Assembly (NCBI GenBank): GCA_036497945.1
Contig: DASXIN010000152.1
Location: 1-64,000 of the forward strand
Length of the DNA stretch: 64,000 bases
Direction: 5' to 3'
Source: RYN-230 sp036497945
GTDB lineage: Bacteria > Actinomycetota > Actinomycetes > Streptosporangiales > Streptosporangiaceae
Positions 34,736 to 43,802 of the stretch are shown in pieces. The notes beneath the pieces are model-generated. The model was not told where the DNA came from. It saw only the letters and a list, made by a program, of their open reading frames with translations, and did not search any database. The position numbers and the translations under genes were made by a program. The stretch's first letter is position 1. Every line of letters starts with the position of its first letter.

Positions 34736-35482
34736 GTGCGCCAGCTCTACCCGCCGGGCCGCGACGGCCAGCCGCCGGACCTGGCCGCCCTGTACGCCTA
34801 CCCGGCCGGGCTGAACCGGGCCTGGGTGCGGGCCAACATGGTGCACAGCGCCGACGGCGCTGCCGCGGTGGACGGGCTGTCCGGCGGCCTGTCCGGGCCG
34901 GGCGACCGGGAGGTGTTCGGCGTGCTGCGCGCGCTGGCCGACGTGGTCCTGGTCGGCGCGGGCACGGCCCGCGCCGAGAAGTATGGGCCGGCCCGGGTCC
35001 GGCCGGCCTGGGCCGGGCTGCGCGCGGGCCGCCCGGCGGCCCCGCCGATCGCGGTGCTGTCCGGCCGGCTGGACCTGGACCTGGACGGCCCGCTGCTGAC
35101 TGGGCCGGCGCCGGAGGCCCGCACCATCGTGATCACCGGCGGGGCGGGCGCCGCGGATCGCCGCGCGGCGGCCGCGGCGCACGCCGACGTGATCGTCGCG
35201 GGCGAGCGGCGGGTGGACCTGGCCGCCGCGGTCGCCGCGCTGGCCGGCCGCGGCCACCAGCGGATCCTGGCCGAAGGCGGCCCGCACCTGCTCGGCCAGC
35301 TGGCCGCGGCCGGCCTGCTGGACGAGCTGTGCGTCACGGTCAGCCCGGTGCTGATCGGCGGCCCGGCCGGCCGGATCATCCACGGCCCGGCGGGCGGCCC
35401 CGGCCCGGCCCGGCTGGACCTGGCCCACCTGCTAGCCGACGACAGCTACCTGTTCTGCCGCTACCTGGTCGATCGCGGCTGA
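34736..35482 (+). CDS. RibD C-terminal/dihydrofolate-reductase-like reductase (pyrimidine reductase family)
   Basis: A 248-aa protein from GTG 34736, two bases after the glgX stop. It has the RibD-C fold: RAWVRANMVHSADGAAAVDG, SGPGDREVFGVLRALADVVL, VGAGTARAEKYGP, and the NADPH-binding ILAEGGPHLLGQLAAAGLLD. The family includes riboflavin pathway reductases and many uncharacterised actinobacterial homologues; a stand-alone copy outside a rib operon is usually not RibD itself. It ends 5 nt from the convergent DNA ligase gene. Confidence 0.85.
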   Translation: MRQLYPPGRDGQPPDLAALYAYPAGLNRAWVRANMVHSADGAAAVDGLSGGLSGPGDREVFGVLRALADVVLVGAGTARAEKYGPARVRPAWAGLRAGRPAAPPIAVLSGRLDLDLDGPLLTGPAPEARTIVITGGAGAADRRAAAAAHADVIVAGERRVDLAAAVAALAGRGHQRILAEGGPHLLGQLAAAGLLDELCVTVSPVLIGGPAGRIIHGPAGGPGPARLDLAHLLADDSYLFCRYLVDRG

Positions 35483-35487
35483 CCGGG

Positions 35488-36570
35488 CTAGCTGGTGCTG
35501 CCCAGGGCCAGGATCTCGGCCAGGTCGAAGTTGACCGGCTCTTCCAGCTGGGCGTAGGTGCAGGAGGCCGGCTCGCGGTCCGGCCGCCAGCGGACGAACT
35601 GGGTGGTGTGCCGGAACCTGGTCCCCTCCATGTGGTCGTAGCGCACCTCCAGCACCCGTTCCGGGCGGAGCGGCACGAAGGACAGGTCCTTGTTCGCGTT
35701 CCACCGGCTGTGCTCTGACGAGCGCGGGTTGCGCACCTGGGCCCCGGATGCGGCGGCCCAGTTCCACGGGTGCCACTCGAACGTGGTGACCAGCGGCTGC
35801 AGCTCGGTGAACAGCTCCTTGCGCTGGGCCATCGGGAACGCGCCGACCACCCCGACGCTGGCCAGCCGGCCCTCCGCGGTGTACAGGCCGAGCAGCAGCG
35901 AGCCGATCGCGTCCGGGCCGGACTTGTGCACCCGGTACCCGGCCACCACGCAGTCCGCGGTCCGCTCGTGTTTGACCTTGAACATGGTCCGCTTGTCCGG
36001 CTGGTAACTGCCGTCCAGCGGCTTGGCGATCAGCCCGTCCAGCCCGGCCCCCTCGAACTGGCCGAACCACCGCCCGGCCAGGTCCCGGTCCACGGTCGCC
36101 GGGGTCAGGTGCAGCGGCGACCTGGCGTGCCCGAGGACCTGCTCGAGCGTGGCCCGGCGCTGGCTGAACGGCTGCTCGCACAGGTCGGTGTCGTCCAGCG
36201 CGAGCAGGTCGAACGCGACGAAGTGGGCCGGGGTCTGCTCGGCCAGCAGGTTCACCCGGCTGGCCGCCGGGTGGATCCGCTGCAGCAGGGCCTCGAAGTC
36301 GAGCCGGCGGCCGTCCGCGTCCGGGATCACGATCTCCCCGTCGATGACGCAGCGCTCCGGGAACTGGGCCAGCACCGCCTCGACCAGTTCCGGGAAGTAC
36401 CGGGTCATCGGCCGCTCGTTCCGGCTGCCGATTTCCACCTCATCCCGGTCCCGGAAGATGATCGACCGAAAGCCGTCCCACTTCGGCTCGAAGCTGAACG
36501 GGCCGTCCGGGATGCGCGGCACCGGCTTGGCCAGCATCGGCGCGACGGGTGGGTTGACCGGCAGCTGCAT
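35488..36570 (-). CDS. ATP-dependent DNA ligase (LigC-like)
   Basis: A 360-aa ligase from ATG 36570 (MQLPVNPPVAPMLAK). The nucleotidyl-transfer motif EPKWDGFRS holds the lysine (K30) that becomes adenylated; other motifs are CVIDGEIVI, FVAFDLLAL, GLIAKPLDGSY and MFKVKHERTADCV. A C-terminal OB domain follows. This size and N-terminus match mycobacterial LigC, a ligase active in gap repair or alternative end joining. No Ku or LigD gene is adjacent. It is divergent from the glutamate decarboxylase gene. Confidence 0.9.
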   Translation of the reverse strand: MQLPVNPPVAPMLAKPVPRIPDGPFSFEPKWDGFRSIIFRDRDEVEIGSRNERPMTRYFPELVEAVLAQFPERCVIDGEIVIPDADGRRLDFEALLQRIHPAASRVNLLAEQTPAHFVAFDLLALDDTDLCEQPFSQRRATLEQVLGHARSPLHLTPATVDRDLAGRWFGQFEGAGLDGLIAKPLDGSYQPDKRTMFKVKHERTADCVVAGYRVHKSGPDAIGSLLLGLYTAEGRLASVGVVGAFPMAQRKELFTELQPLVTTFEWHPWNWAAASGAQVRNPRSSEHSRWNANKDLSFVPLRPERVLEVRYDHMEGTRFRHTTQFVRWRPDREPASCTYAQLEEPVNFDLAEILALGSTS

Positions 36571-36707
36571 GCCCCTATCCTGCCCGAACGCAAACGTTGG
36601 TAATGCGCTGGCCACTTCTTGGGTCCAGCCGCGGTGGCCTGCCGCAGCTGCCCGCACCTGGGCTGGATAGCCTGGCAGCCAGCCATCCGCAGCCTGGGGA
36701 GCAGCCC

Positions 36708-38111
36708 GTGCCTATCCAGCGGGGAATTCACGACGAAGGCGACGACGCCGAACTGGAGATCAACCCGATCTACGTCCGCGCCGCGCATTTCTCGGTACCG
36801 AAGCACCGGCTGGCCGAGCACGGCCTGCTGCCGGACACCGCGCTGCAGGCGGTGCGGGACGAGCTGGTGCTGGACGGCAACGCCCGGCTCAACCTGGCCA
36901 CGTTCGTGACCACCTGGATGGAGCCGCAGGCGACGCGGCTGATGACCGAGTGCCTGCCCAAGAACATGATCGACAAGGACGAGTACCCGCAGACCGCGGA
37001 GATCGAGTCGCGCTGCGTCAGCATCCTGGCCGACCTGTGGCACGCGCCGCCGGAGCAGACGGCCACCGGCACCTCGACGACCGGGTCGAGCGAGGCGTGC
37101 ATGCTCGGCGGCATGGCGCTGCTCTGGCGCTGGCGGCAGCGCCGCCGGCAGGCCGGCCTGGACGCCACCCGGCCGAACCTGGTGATGGGGGCCAACGTCC
37201 AGGTGTGCTGGGAGAAGTTCTGCCGGTACTGGCAGGTCGAGCCGCGGCTGGTGCCGATGGAGGAGGGCCGGCTGCACCTGCGCGGGCCGCAGGCCGCGTC
37301 GAACTGCGACGACAACACCATCGGCGTAGTGGCCATCCTCGGCTCGACCATGGACGGCAGCTACGAGCCGGTGGCCGAGATCAGCGCCGACCTGGACAAG
37401 CTGGCGGCTGGCGGCGGGCCGGACGTCCCGATCCACGTGGACGCGGCTTCCGGCGGGTTCGTCGCGCCGTTCCTGCAGCCCGCGCTGTCCTGGGACTTCC
37501 GGGTCGCACGGGTCGCCTCGATCAACGCCTCCGGGCACAAGTACGGGCTGGTCTATCCCGGCGTGGGCTGGGTGGTCTGGCGGGATGCCAGCGCGCTGCC
37601 CGAGGACCTGGTGTTCAAGGTGAACTACCTGGGCGGCGAGATGCCCACGTTCGCGCTGAACTTCTCCCGGTCCGGCGCCAACGTGGCCGCGCAGTACTAC
37701 AACTTCCTGCGCCTCGGCCACGAGGGCTACCGCGAGGTCCAGCAGACCTGCCAGGACGTGGCGCTGTACCTGTCCGGCAAGGTCGCCCAGATGGGCCCGT
37801 TCGAGCTGCTCACCGACGGCAGCGACCTGCCGGTGTTCGCGTTCCGGGTGCAGGACCAGCAGGCCGGTTTCACCGTGTTCGACCTGTCCGAGCGGCTGCG
37901 CGCCCGGGGCTGGCTGGTGCCGGCCTACACATTCCCGGCCAACCTGCAGGACGTGGCCGTGCTCCGGATAGTGGTCCGCAACGGGTTCAGCAAGGACCTG
38001 GCCGACGTGCTGGTCTCCGACCTGCAGCACCACGTCAAGGCGCTGACCACCCATCCGGGCGGCCACATCCCGCTGGCCCCGCCGGGCAAGCGCTCATCGT
38101 TCGCGCACTGA
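36708..38111 (+). CDS. gad: Glutamate decarboxylase
   Basis: A 467-aa PLP enzyme converting glutamate to GABA and CO2 with proton consumption. GTG 36708 is chosen because GGGGAG lies 5-6 nt upstream. The cofactor lysine is in INASGHKYGLVYPGVGW; other family regions are NLATFVTTWMEPQA, NMIDKDEYPQTAEIE and TGTSTTGSSEACMLGGMALL. Length matches GadB (466 aa). No GABA antiporter is adjacent. It ends one base from the convergent rbpA stop. Confidence 0.95.
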   Translation: MPIQRGIHDEGDDAELEINPIYVRAAHFSVPKHRLAEHGLLPDTALQAVRDELVLDGNARLNLATFVTTWMEPQATRLMTECLPKNMIDKDEYPQTAEIESRCVSILADLWHAPPEQTATGTSTTGSSEACMLGGMALLWRWRQRRRQAGLDATRPNLVMGANVQVCWEKFCRYWQVEPRLVPMEEGRLHLRGPQAASNCDDNTIGVVAILGSTMDGSYEPVAEISADLDKLAAGGGPDVPIHVDAASGGFVAPFLQPALSWDFRVARVASINASGHKYGLVYPGVGWVVWRDASALPEDLVFKVNYLGGEMPTFALNFSRSGANVAAQYYNFLRLGHEGYREVQQTCQDVALYLSGKVAQMGPFELLTDGSDLPVFAFRVQDQQAGFTVFDLSERLRARGWLVPAYTFPANLQDVAVLRIVVRNGFSKDLADVLVSDLQHHVKALTTHPGGHIPLAPPGKRSSFAH

Positions 38112-38112
38112 G

Positions 38113-38448
38113 TTAAGACGTCTTGCGCAGCCGATCAAGCGCCTCGGCCAGGATCGCGGCGCCGTCCGTGTCGGTGCGGCGCTCCTTCACGTAGGCCAGG
38201 TGGGTCTTGTACGGCTCGGCGTGCGGCGGGCCGGGGGGGTTGTTCTCGTCCCGGCCGGCCGGGAAGCCGCACCGGGGGCAATCCCAGGTCTCCGGGACCG
38301 CCGCGTCGCTGGCAAAGCTCGGCCGGGTCTCGTGCTTGTTCGAGCACCAGAACGAGACCCGGATCCGGGGCGCTGCCTCGCCACGCTCTGCCTCGCCCAT
38401 CGGGCCGGCGCCGACGCGGCTGCCCCTGATGGCATTGCCACTACTCAC
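38113..38448 (-). CDS. rbpA: RNA polymerase-binding protein RbpA
   Basis: A 111-aa actinobacterial transcription factor that binds RNA polymerase and the principal sigma factor and stabilises the open complex. The zinc-ribbon-like core shows FWCSNKHETRPSFASDAAVP and WDCPRCGFPAGRDENNPP; the C-terminal sigma-interaction helix (HLAYVKERRTDTDGAAILAE) is intact. GTG 38448 has AAGGGG upstream. It follows secG by 59 nt in the gap-pgk-tpiA-secG direction. Confidence 0.95.
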   Translation of the reverse strand: MSSGNAIRGSRVGAGPMGEAERGEAAPRIRVSFWCSNKHETRPSFASDAAVPETWDCPRCGFPAGRDENNPPGPPHAEPYKTHLAYVKERRTDTDGAAILAEALDRLRKTS

Positions 38449-38507
38449 TGCTCACCCCTTGCTGTGTGCGCACAATGGCATGGTGGTCTGCTGAATGGGC
38501 AGTCAGA

Positions 38508-38738
38508 TCAGCGATTCAGCAGCAGATTGAGTGCGATGATGCAGAGGAACCAGACGACGCCGGTGAAGATCGTCAGCCGGTCCAGGTTCCGCTCGACCAC
38601 GGAGGACGAGCCCAGCGACGAGGACACCCCGCCGCCGAACAGGTCTGACAGGCCGCCGCCCTTGCCCTTGTGCAGCAGCACCAGCAGCACCATCAGCAAG
38701 CTGGTGATGATGAGAACGACCGAAATACCGATAACCAC
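38508..38738 (-). CDS. secG: Preprotein translocase subunit SecG
   Basis: A 76-aa two-helix membrane protein (VIGISVVLIITSLLMVLLVL; LTIFTGVVWFLCIIALNLLL) with the cytoplasmic Gly-rich loop KGKGGGLSDLFGGG typical of SecG. It assists SecYEG-dependent export. GTG 38738 lies 51 nt after the tpiA stop. The tpiA-secG linkage is widely conserved. Confidence 0.95.
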   Translation of the reverse strand: MVIGISVVLIITSLLMVLLVLLHKGKGGGLSDLFGGGVSSSLGSSSVVERNLDRLTIFTGVVWFLCIIALNLLLNR

Positions 38739-38789
38739 TGCTGTGCCTTAACCCTCCGGATGCCCCTGCGAACCTGGCCCAGCACCGGA

Positions 38790-39590
38790 TCAGGCACTCG
38801 CGGCCAGTTTCCGGTACCGGCATATGGTGGCAAACTCGCCTGCATCCAGGCTCGCGCCACCCACCAGCGCGCCGTCAATATCGGGCTGCGACATTATCGC
38901 AGCGATGTTGTCGGCCTTCACCGACCCGCCATACAGAATACGCACACTTGCGGCCACTTCGTCGCCACGACCCTCGGAAATCCTGCCCCGGATCGCGCCG
39001 CAGACCTCTTGCGCGTCTTCCGGCGATGCCACCTCACCGGTCCCGATGGCCCATATCGGCTCATAGGCGATCACCAGGCCGGCCACCTGCTCCGCGGGCA
39101 CCCTGGCCAGCCCGCCGTCGAGCTGGCCGATCACTACCGGCAGGTACTCGTCGGCCTGCCGGGCGTCCAAGTGCTCGCCGACGCACATGATCGGCGTCAG
39201 CTCGTTCCGCAGCGCGGCCTTCACCTTGGCGTTGACCAGGGCGTCGTCCTCGTGGTGGTACTGGCGGCGCTCGGAGTGCCCGGCCAGCACGTAGCCGCAG
39301 CCGAGCTTGGCCAGCATCGGCCCGGACACGTCGCCGGTGTATGCGCCCTCGTCGTGCTGGGACAGGTCCTGCGCGCCGTATTCGATGCGCAGCTTGTCCC
39401 CGGCCACCAGGGTCTGCACGCTGCGCAACGCGGTGAACGGCGGTAGCACCACGACGTCGGCCGCGTCGTAGTCCTCGTTGGTCAGCGTGAAGGCCAGCTT
39501 CTGGACCAGTGCCATCGCCTCGAAGTGGGTGTTATGCATCTTCCAGTTGCCGGCGATCAGCGGCTGGCGGGCGGGCGCGGCGGCGGCCAT
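38790..39590 (-). CDS. tpiA: Triosephosphate isomerase
   Basis: A 266-aa TIM-barrel enzyme interconverting DHAP and glyceraldehyde-3-phosphate. Catalytic residues are seen in AGNWKMHNT (Lys), VLAGHSERRQ (His) and VIAYEPIWAIGTG (Glu with the mobile loop); ILYGGSVKADN binds phosphate. Its ATG shares the A of the pgk stop (TGATG), so translation is coupled. Confidence 0.97.
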   Translation of the reverse strand: MAAAAPARQPLIAGNWKMHNTHFEAMALVQKLAFTLTNEDYDAADVVVLPPFTALRSVQTLVAGDKLRIEYGAQDLSQHDEGAYTGDVSGPMLAKLGCGYVLAGHSERRQYHHEDDALVNAKVKAALRNELTPIMCVGEHLDARQADEYLPVVIGQLDGGLARVPAEQVAGLVIAYEPIWAIGTGEVASPEDAQEVCGAIRGRISEGRGDEVAASVRILYGGSVKADNIAAIMSQPDIDGALVGGASLDAGEFATICRYRKLAASA

Positions 39591-40795
39591 CAGTCCGCCT
39601 CGAGCGCGCTCAGCCCGGGCAGGGTGCGCCCCTCCAGGTATTCCAGGCTGGCCCCGCCCCCGGTGGAGATGTGCGTGAACGCATCGGCCGGGAAGCCGAG
39701 CTGCCGGATGGCCGCGGCCGAGTCACCGCCGCCGACCACGGTCAGCCCGTTGACCGCGCTGATCGCCTCGGCCAGCGCCCTAGTGCCCGCCGCGAACGCC
39801 GGGAACTCGAACACGCCGGCCGGCCCGTTCCAGAACACGGTCTTGGCGTCGGCCAGCTTCTGCGTGAACAGGGCCCGGGTCTGCGGGCCCATGTCCAGGC
39901 TTTCCCGGTCCGCCGGGAACTCGCCGACCCGGACCACCCGGTGGTCGGCATCCGGGGCGAACCGGTCGGCGGCCACCAGGTCGACCGGCAGCACGACGTC
40001 CACACCGCGCCGCTCCGCCTCGGCCAGCACGTCGGTGACCTGCGGGATCTGGTCCGCCTCGAGCAGCGACTTGCCTACCTCATAGCCCTGCGCGGCCAGG
40101 AACGTGTAGGACATGCCGCCCACGATGATCAGACGGTCCGCCTTGCCCAGCAGGTTGCCGATGACCGCGAGCTTGTCCGACGGCTTGGCCCCGCCGAGCA
40201 CCACCACGTACGGCCGCGGCGGGTCGGTGGTGAGCTGGCGGAGCACCCCGATCTCGGCGACGACCAGGTCCCCGGCGGCGTGCGGCAGCAGCCCGGGCAC
40301 GTCGTAGACGCTGGCGTGCTTGCGGTGCAGCGCACCGAACCCGTCGCCCACGTACAGCGTGGCCAGCCCGGCCAGCCGGGCGGCCAGCCCGGCCCGCTCG
40401 GCGTCGTCCTTGCTGGTCTCGGCGGGCTCGAAGCGTACGTTCTCGAGCAGCGCGACCTGGCCGTCGGCCAGCCCGGCCGCGGCGGCCGCGGCCGACTCCC
40501 CGGCCACGTCGGCGGCGAACGCCACCGGCTGGCCGAGCAGCTCGCCGAGCCGGGCGGCCACCGGGCGCAGCGACGGGCCGCCCGCAGCCCGGGCCGCATA
40601 GCCGTCCCCCTTGGGCCGGCCCAGGTGCGCGCAGATGACCACCCGCGCGCCCCGGTCGATCAGTTTCCGGATCGTGGGCATCGTGGCCTGGATCCGGTTG
40701 TCGTCGGTGATCCGCGCACCGTCCAGCGGGACGTTCAGGTCGGCCCGCAGCAGCACCCGCTGCCCGGCTACGTCCAGGTCGTCGATGCGCTTCAT
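39590..40795 (-). CDS. pgk: Phosphoglycerate kinase
   Basis: A 401-aa glycolytic kinase. MKRIDDLDVAGQRVLLRADL, NVPLDGARITDDNRI, ICAHLGRPKG (substrate side), VLGGAKPSDKLAVIGNLL, and the C-terminal hinge/nucleotide loop GGGDSAAAIRQLG are present. ATG 40795 overlaps the gap stop (ATGA); frame upstream of it is only gap antisense frame shift. The second domain THISTGGGASLEYLEG is intact. Confidence 0.97.
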   Translation of the reverse strand: MKRIDDLDVAGQRVLLRADLNVPLDGARITDDNRIQATMPTIRKLIDRGARVVICAHLGRPKGDGYAARAAGGPSLRPVAARLGELLGQPVAFAADVAGESAAAAAAGLADGQVALLENVRFEPAETSKDDAERAGLAARLAGLATLYVGDGFGALHRKHASVYDVPGLLPHAAGDLVVAEIGVLRQLTTDPPRPYVVVLGGAKPSDKLAVIGNLLGKADRLIIVGGMSYTFLAAQGYEVGKSLLEADQIPQVTDVLAEAERRGVDVVLPVDLVAADRFAPDADHRVVRVGEFPADRESLDMGPQTRALFTQKLADAKTVFWNGPAGVFEFPAFAAGTRALAEAISAVNGLTVVGGGDSAAAIRQLGFPADAFTHISTGGGASLEYLEGRTLPGLSALEAD

Positions 40796-41802
40796 CCGAG
40801 CTGGGCGCCAACGAGCGCGGTCAGGTCGGCCAGCCGGTTGGAGTAACCCCACTCGTTGTCGTACCAGCCGATGACCTTGACCTGGTCGCCGAACGTCATG
40901 GTCAGCGCGGAGTCGAAGGTGCACGACCACGGGGTGCCGACGATGTCCGAGGACACGATCGGGTCCGCGGTGTAATGCAGGTACCCCTTGAGCGTGCCCT
41001 CGGCCGCCGCCTGGTACGCCGCGTTGACCTCGTCCTTACTGACCTCCCGGGTCAGCTGCACAACCAGGTCGGTCACCGACCCGTCCACCACCGGGACCCG
41101 CATCGCCATCCCGTCCAGCTTGCCCTTCAGCTCGGGCAGCACCAGCGCCGTGGCCTTGGCCGCGCCGGTGCTGGTCGGGATGATGTTCTGCGCGGCGGCC
41201 CGGGCCCGGCGCAGGTCCTTGTGCGGGAAGTCCAGGATCACCTGGTCGTTGGTGTACGCGTGAATGGTGGTCATCAGGCCTTTGACGATGCCGAAGCTGT
41301 CCAGCAGCACCTTGGCCAGCGGGGCCACGCAGTTCGTGGTGCACGAGGCGTTCGAGATGATGTGGTGGCTGGCCGGGTCGTAGGACCCGTCGTTGACGCC
41401 CATCACGATCGTGATGTCCTCGCCGGACGCGGGCGCGGAGATGATCACCTTCTTCGCGCCGGCGTCGAGGTGCTTGCGCGCGTCCGCGGCCTTGGTGAAC
41501 CGCCCCGTGGACTCGATCACCACGTTCACGCCCAGGTCCCGCCACGGCAGCGCGGCTGGGTCGCGCTCGGCCAGCACCTTGATGGCCTGGTCGCCGACCC
41601 GGATCGCTTCGCCGTCCACGGCCACGTCCTCGCTGAGCGTGCCCAGCACGGTGTCGTACTTCAGCAGGTGCGCCAGGGTCTTCGTGTCGGTCAGGTCGTT
41701 CGCGGCGACGATCTCGATACCCTCGGCGCCACCCGCGTTTACCGCGCGCCAGTAGTTACGCCCGATGCGCCCGAATCCGTTGATGCCCACGCGAATAGTC
41801 AC
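40792..41802 (-). CDS. gap: Glyceraldehyde-3-phosphate dehydrogenase, type I
   Basis: A 336-aa NAD-dependent enzyme. TIRVGINGFGRIGRNYWRA is the Rossmann start, SNASCTTNCVAPLAKVL carries the catalytic Cys, TTIHAYTNDQ the neighbouring His region and WYDNEWGYSNRL the C-terminal signature. GTG 41802 has GAGGAG about 9 nt upstream; the open frame continues far upstream but only this start gives the family N-terminus. It is the first gene of gap-pgk-tpiA-secG(-rbpA). Confidence 0.97.
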   Translation of the reverse strand: MTIRVGINGFGRIGRNYWRAVNAGGAEGIEIVAANDLTDTKTLAHLLKYDTVLGTLSEDVAVDGEAIRVGDQAIKVLAERDPAALPWRDLGVNVVIESTGRFTKAADARKHLDAGAKKVIISAPASGEDITIVMGVNDGSYDPASHHIISNASCTTNCVAPLAKVLLDSFGIVKGLMTTIHAYTNDQVILDFPHKDLRRARAAAQNIIPTSTGAAKATALVLPELKGKLDGMAMRVPVVDGSVTDLVVQLTREVSKDEVNAAYQAAAEGTLKGYLHYTADPIVSSDIVGTPWSCTFDSALTMTFGDQVKVIGWYDNEWGYSNRLADLTALVGAQLG

Positions 41803-41845
41803 GGCCGCCCGTCTCCTCGTTGCTATCTCTCTCTGCCCAGCTCCG

Positions 41846-41851
41846 ACCCTA
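41846..41851 (-). promoter_or_regulatory. Putative -10 element of the gap operon
   Basis: TAGGGT on the minus strand, within GATAGGGTC, lies about 45 nt upstream of GTG 41802. The same 9-mer precedes tkt (13689-13697). No convincing -35 hexamer is seen in either place. Confidence 0.3.
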
Positions 41852-41906
41852 TCGGACCAGCGCGGTAGGTCCGCGCAGGTGCCGGGATGAGGTGGCCCAA
41901 CCGGCG

Positions 41907-43682
41907 TTAGGTATTGGGGGTCTCGTGGGGGTGACCGCCGGAACGGTCGGAACGGGGCCGGACCAGAGTGAAAGTTTCGAATTTCGTGTAGTTGGGGTTG
42001 GGCGTGCCGGGCACCCCGGTGTTCGGGTTGGTGGGGTCGGCGCCGACCGCGTGGTAGTAGCTGACCGTGATGCTGGTCTCCCCGCCCGGCTCGCCCGGGT
42101 CGAGGTCGAACACGGCGATGCCGTAGCCGGTGGCCGGGTCGCGCATCGCGGACCAGGTGGCGTCCTCGACCGCGTCCGCCGCGGCCCGGGTGAACGTGCC
42201 CGCGGCCGAGCCGGGGATGGGCCGGTTCGGCTTGGTGAACACCTTGGCCTGGCGTAGCCCGTCGCTGGTGTCCACGCCGTACTCGTCCAGCGGCGCGCTG
42301 GTCCCCCCGCCGCCCAGGATGAGGTGCACGGTGCCCTGCGAGGTGTCGAACCGGTGCGCCTGCGTGGTGGTCACCGGGTGCGGCCGCCGGGTCTGCACCG
42401 GCGCGCCGGTCGCGACCTCCTTGCCGACCATGCTGTCGTAGCCGCGGACCGGGAAGGACCGCTCGTAGTCGTGGTCGTGCCCGCACAGCACCAGGTCCAC
42501 CTGGTATTCGTCGAACAGCGGCAGCCATTCCTGGCGGATGCCCAGGTCGGACCCGTTGCCGGTGGCCGAGGACGAGCACGAGTCCTGGTGCATCTGCACG
42601 ATGATCCAGTCCACCGTGCGGTCCGCCCGGGCCGCCGCCAGGGTGCGCCGCAGCCAGCCGGTCTGCGCGCCCCGGCTGTAGCCGCGGATGTAGAGCGAGG
42701 TGCCCGCCGGGATGGCCGGGTTGCCGGTGCTGGCCGCCGGGGTGAACGCGGCCGGGCCGGACACCAGCGGGCCGGCGTCCTGGTAGACCACGTCGTCCGC
42801 CTCCAGCGAGACGAACACGGCCGAGCCGACCCGGAACGAGTACCAGTAGCCGCGGAACCCGGGCACGCCGTTGTCCGGCAGCAGGTACCGGGTCAGGTAC
42901 GAGGTGAAGCCCTGCGGGCCGTTGTCGAACTCGATCTCGTGGTTGCCCGGGCAGGGCATCCAGGGCCGGTTCGCGGCCGACGCCTGGTTGTTGCTGCCGA
43001 AGTCACGCCACACCTCGGGCTGCACGGTGGGATTCAGGTCGGCGTAGCACAGGTCGCCGTTGAGCAGGTGGAACAGCGGCTGGAAGGACTCCACCGCGCG
43101 CACCGCGTAGGCGCTCTGGCCGTAGGAGAGCACCCAGTTGGTGTTCGGCGTGGCCAGGTCGCCGAAGCTGGTGAAGCGGAACGGGACCCGGCCCGCCGGG
43201 GCGGTGCGCACGCTGGCCCGCAGCGGCGTGCCAGCCGAGTCGTTGCCCGCGGTGACCGCGTAGGAATAACTGGTGTCCGGGCGCAGCCCGCGGATCTCGG
43301 CGTGGTAGGTCCAGACGGTTTCGCCGTTGAGGCCGTCGGTGTACTGGCGGGCCCGCGCCGGGATGACCCGCCGCCCGGCGCCCGGCCCGTCCAGCAGCAC
43401 CCGCGGCGCGATCGCTTCGCCCGGCGTGGCCCAGGACACCACCACGCTGGTCGCCGGGTCGTGGCCCCAGGTGAGATGCACCTGCTCCGGCGTGCCGTCG
43501 CCGGCCCGTGCGGCCGTGCGAGCGGCTGGGGCGCGGAGGACCGACGGGGCGACCGCCGCCAGCAGGCCGGTGCCCCCCGCACCGGCCAGCACCTGGCGCC
43601 GGGACAGCCCGGTGTTGTCCACGTTGCTCTCGTCGTTGTTGTTGCGCACAGCGTCCATGGCGCCACCGTCCCGCCCGGCCAT
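41907..43682 (-). CDS. Tat-exported purple acid phosphatase-like metallophosphoesterase
   Basis: A 591-aa secreted phosphoesterase (ATG 43682; ATG 43658 is equally possible). The N-terminus has a twin-arginine signal: SRRQVLAGAGGTGLLAAV. A fibronectin-like N-domain (VHLTWGHDPATSVVVSWATP) precedes the metallophosphoesterase domain with the purple-acid-phosphatase metal motifs FTSFGDLA, LLNGDLCYADL, PCPGNHEIE, VQMHQDSCS and LCGHDHDYERS. It should release phosphate from extracellular organic phosphates. It lies alone between whiA and gap, unrelated to either. The Asn/Pro-rich end (TNPNTGVPGTPNPNY) is unusual. Confidence 0.9.
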   Translation of the reverse strand: MAGRDGGAMDAVRNNNDESNVDNTGLSRRQVLAGAGGTGLLAAVAPSVLRAPAARTAARAGDGTPEQVHLTWGHDPATSVVVSWATPGEAIAPRVLLDGPGAGRRVIPARARQYTDGLNGETVWTYHAEIRGLRPDTSYSYAVTAGNDSAGTPLRASVRTAPAGRVPFRFTSFGDLATPNTNWVLSYGQSAYAVRAVESFQPLFHLLNGDLCYADLNPTVQPEVWRDFGSNNQASAANRPWMPCPGNHEIEFDNGPQGFTSYLTRYLLPDNGVPGFRGYWYSFRVGSAVFVSLEADDVVYQDAGPLVSGPAAFTPAASTGNPAIPAGTSLYIRGYSRGAQTGWLRRTLAAARADRTVDWIIVQMHQDSCSSSATGNGSDLGIRQEWLPLFDEYQVDLVLCGHDHDYERSFPVRGYDSMVGKEVATGAPVQTRRPHPVTTTQAHRFDTSQGTVHLILGGGGTSAPLDEYGVDTSDGLRQAKVFTKPNRPIPGSAAGTFTRAAADAVEDATWSAMRDPATGYGIAVFDLDPGEPGGETSITVSYYHAVGADPTNPNTGVPGTPNPNYTKFETFTLVRPRSDRSGGHPHETPNT

Positions 43683-43802
43683 GAACGACAGGTGGCGCGC
43701 GACGCGCCCGGTCGTGAATATCTGATGAGTGCCACCGGACAGGCCGCGGGTGGCAGGCGGGGCCGTGACCAGGCGGCTCCAGCCTGCAGTCGGGGCCAGC
43801 CG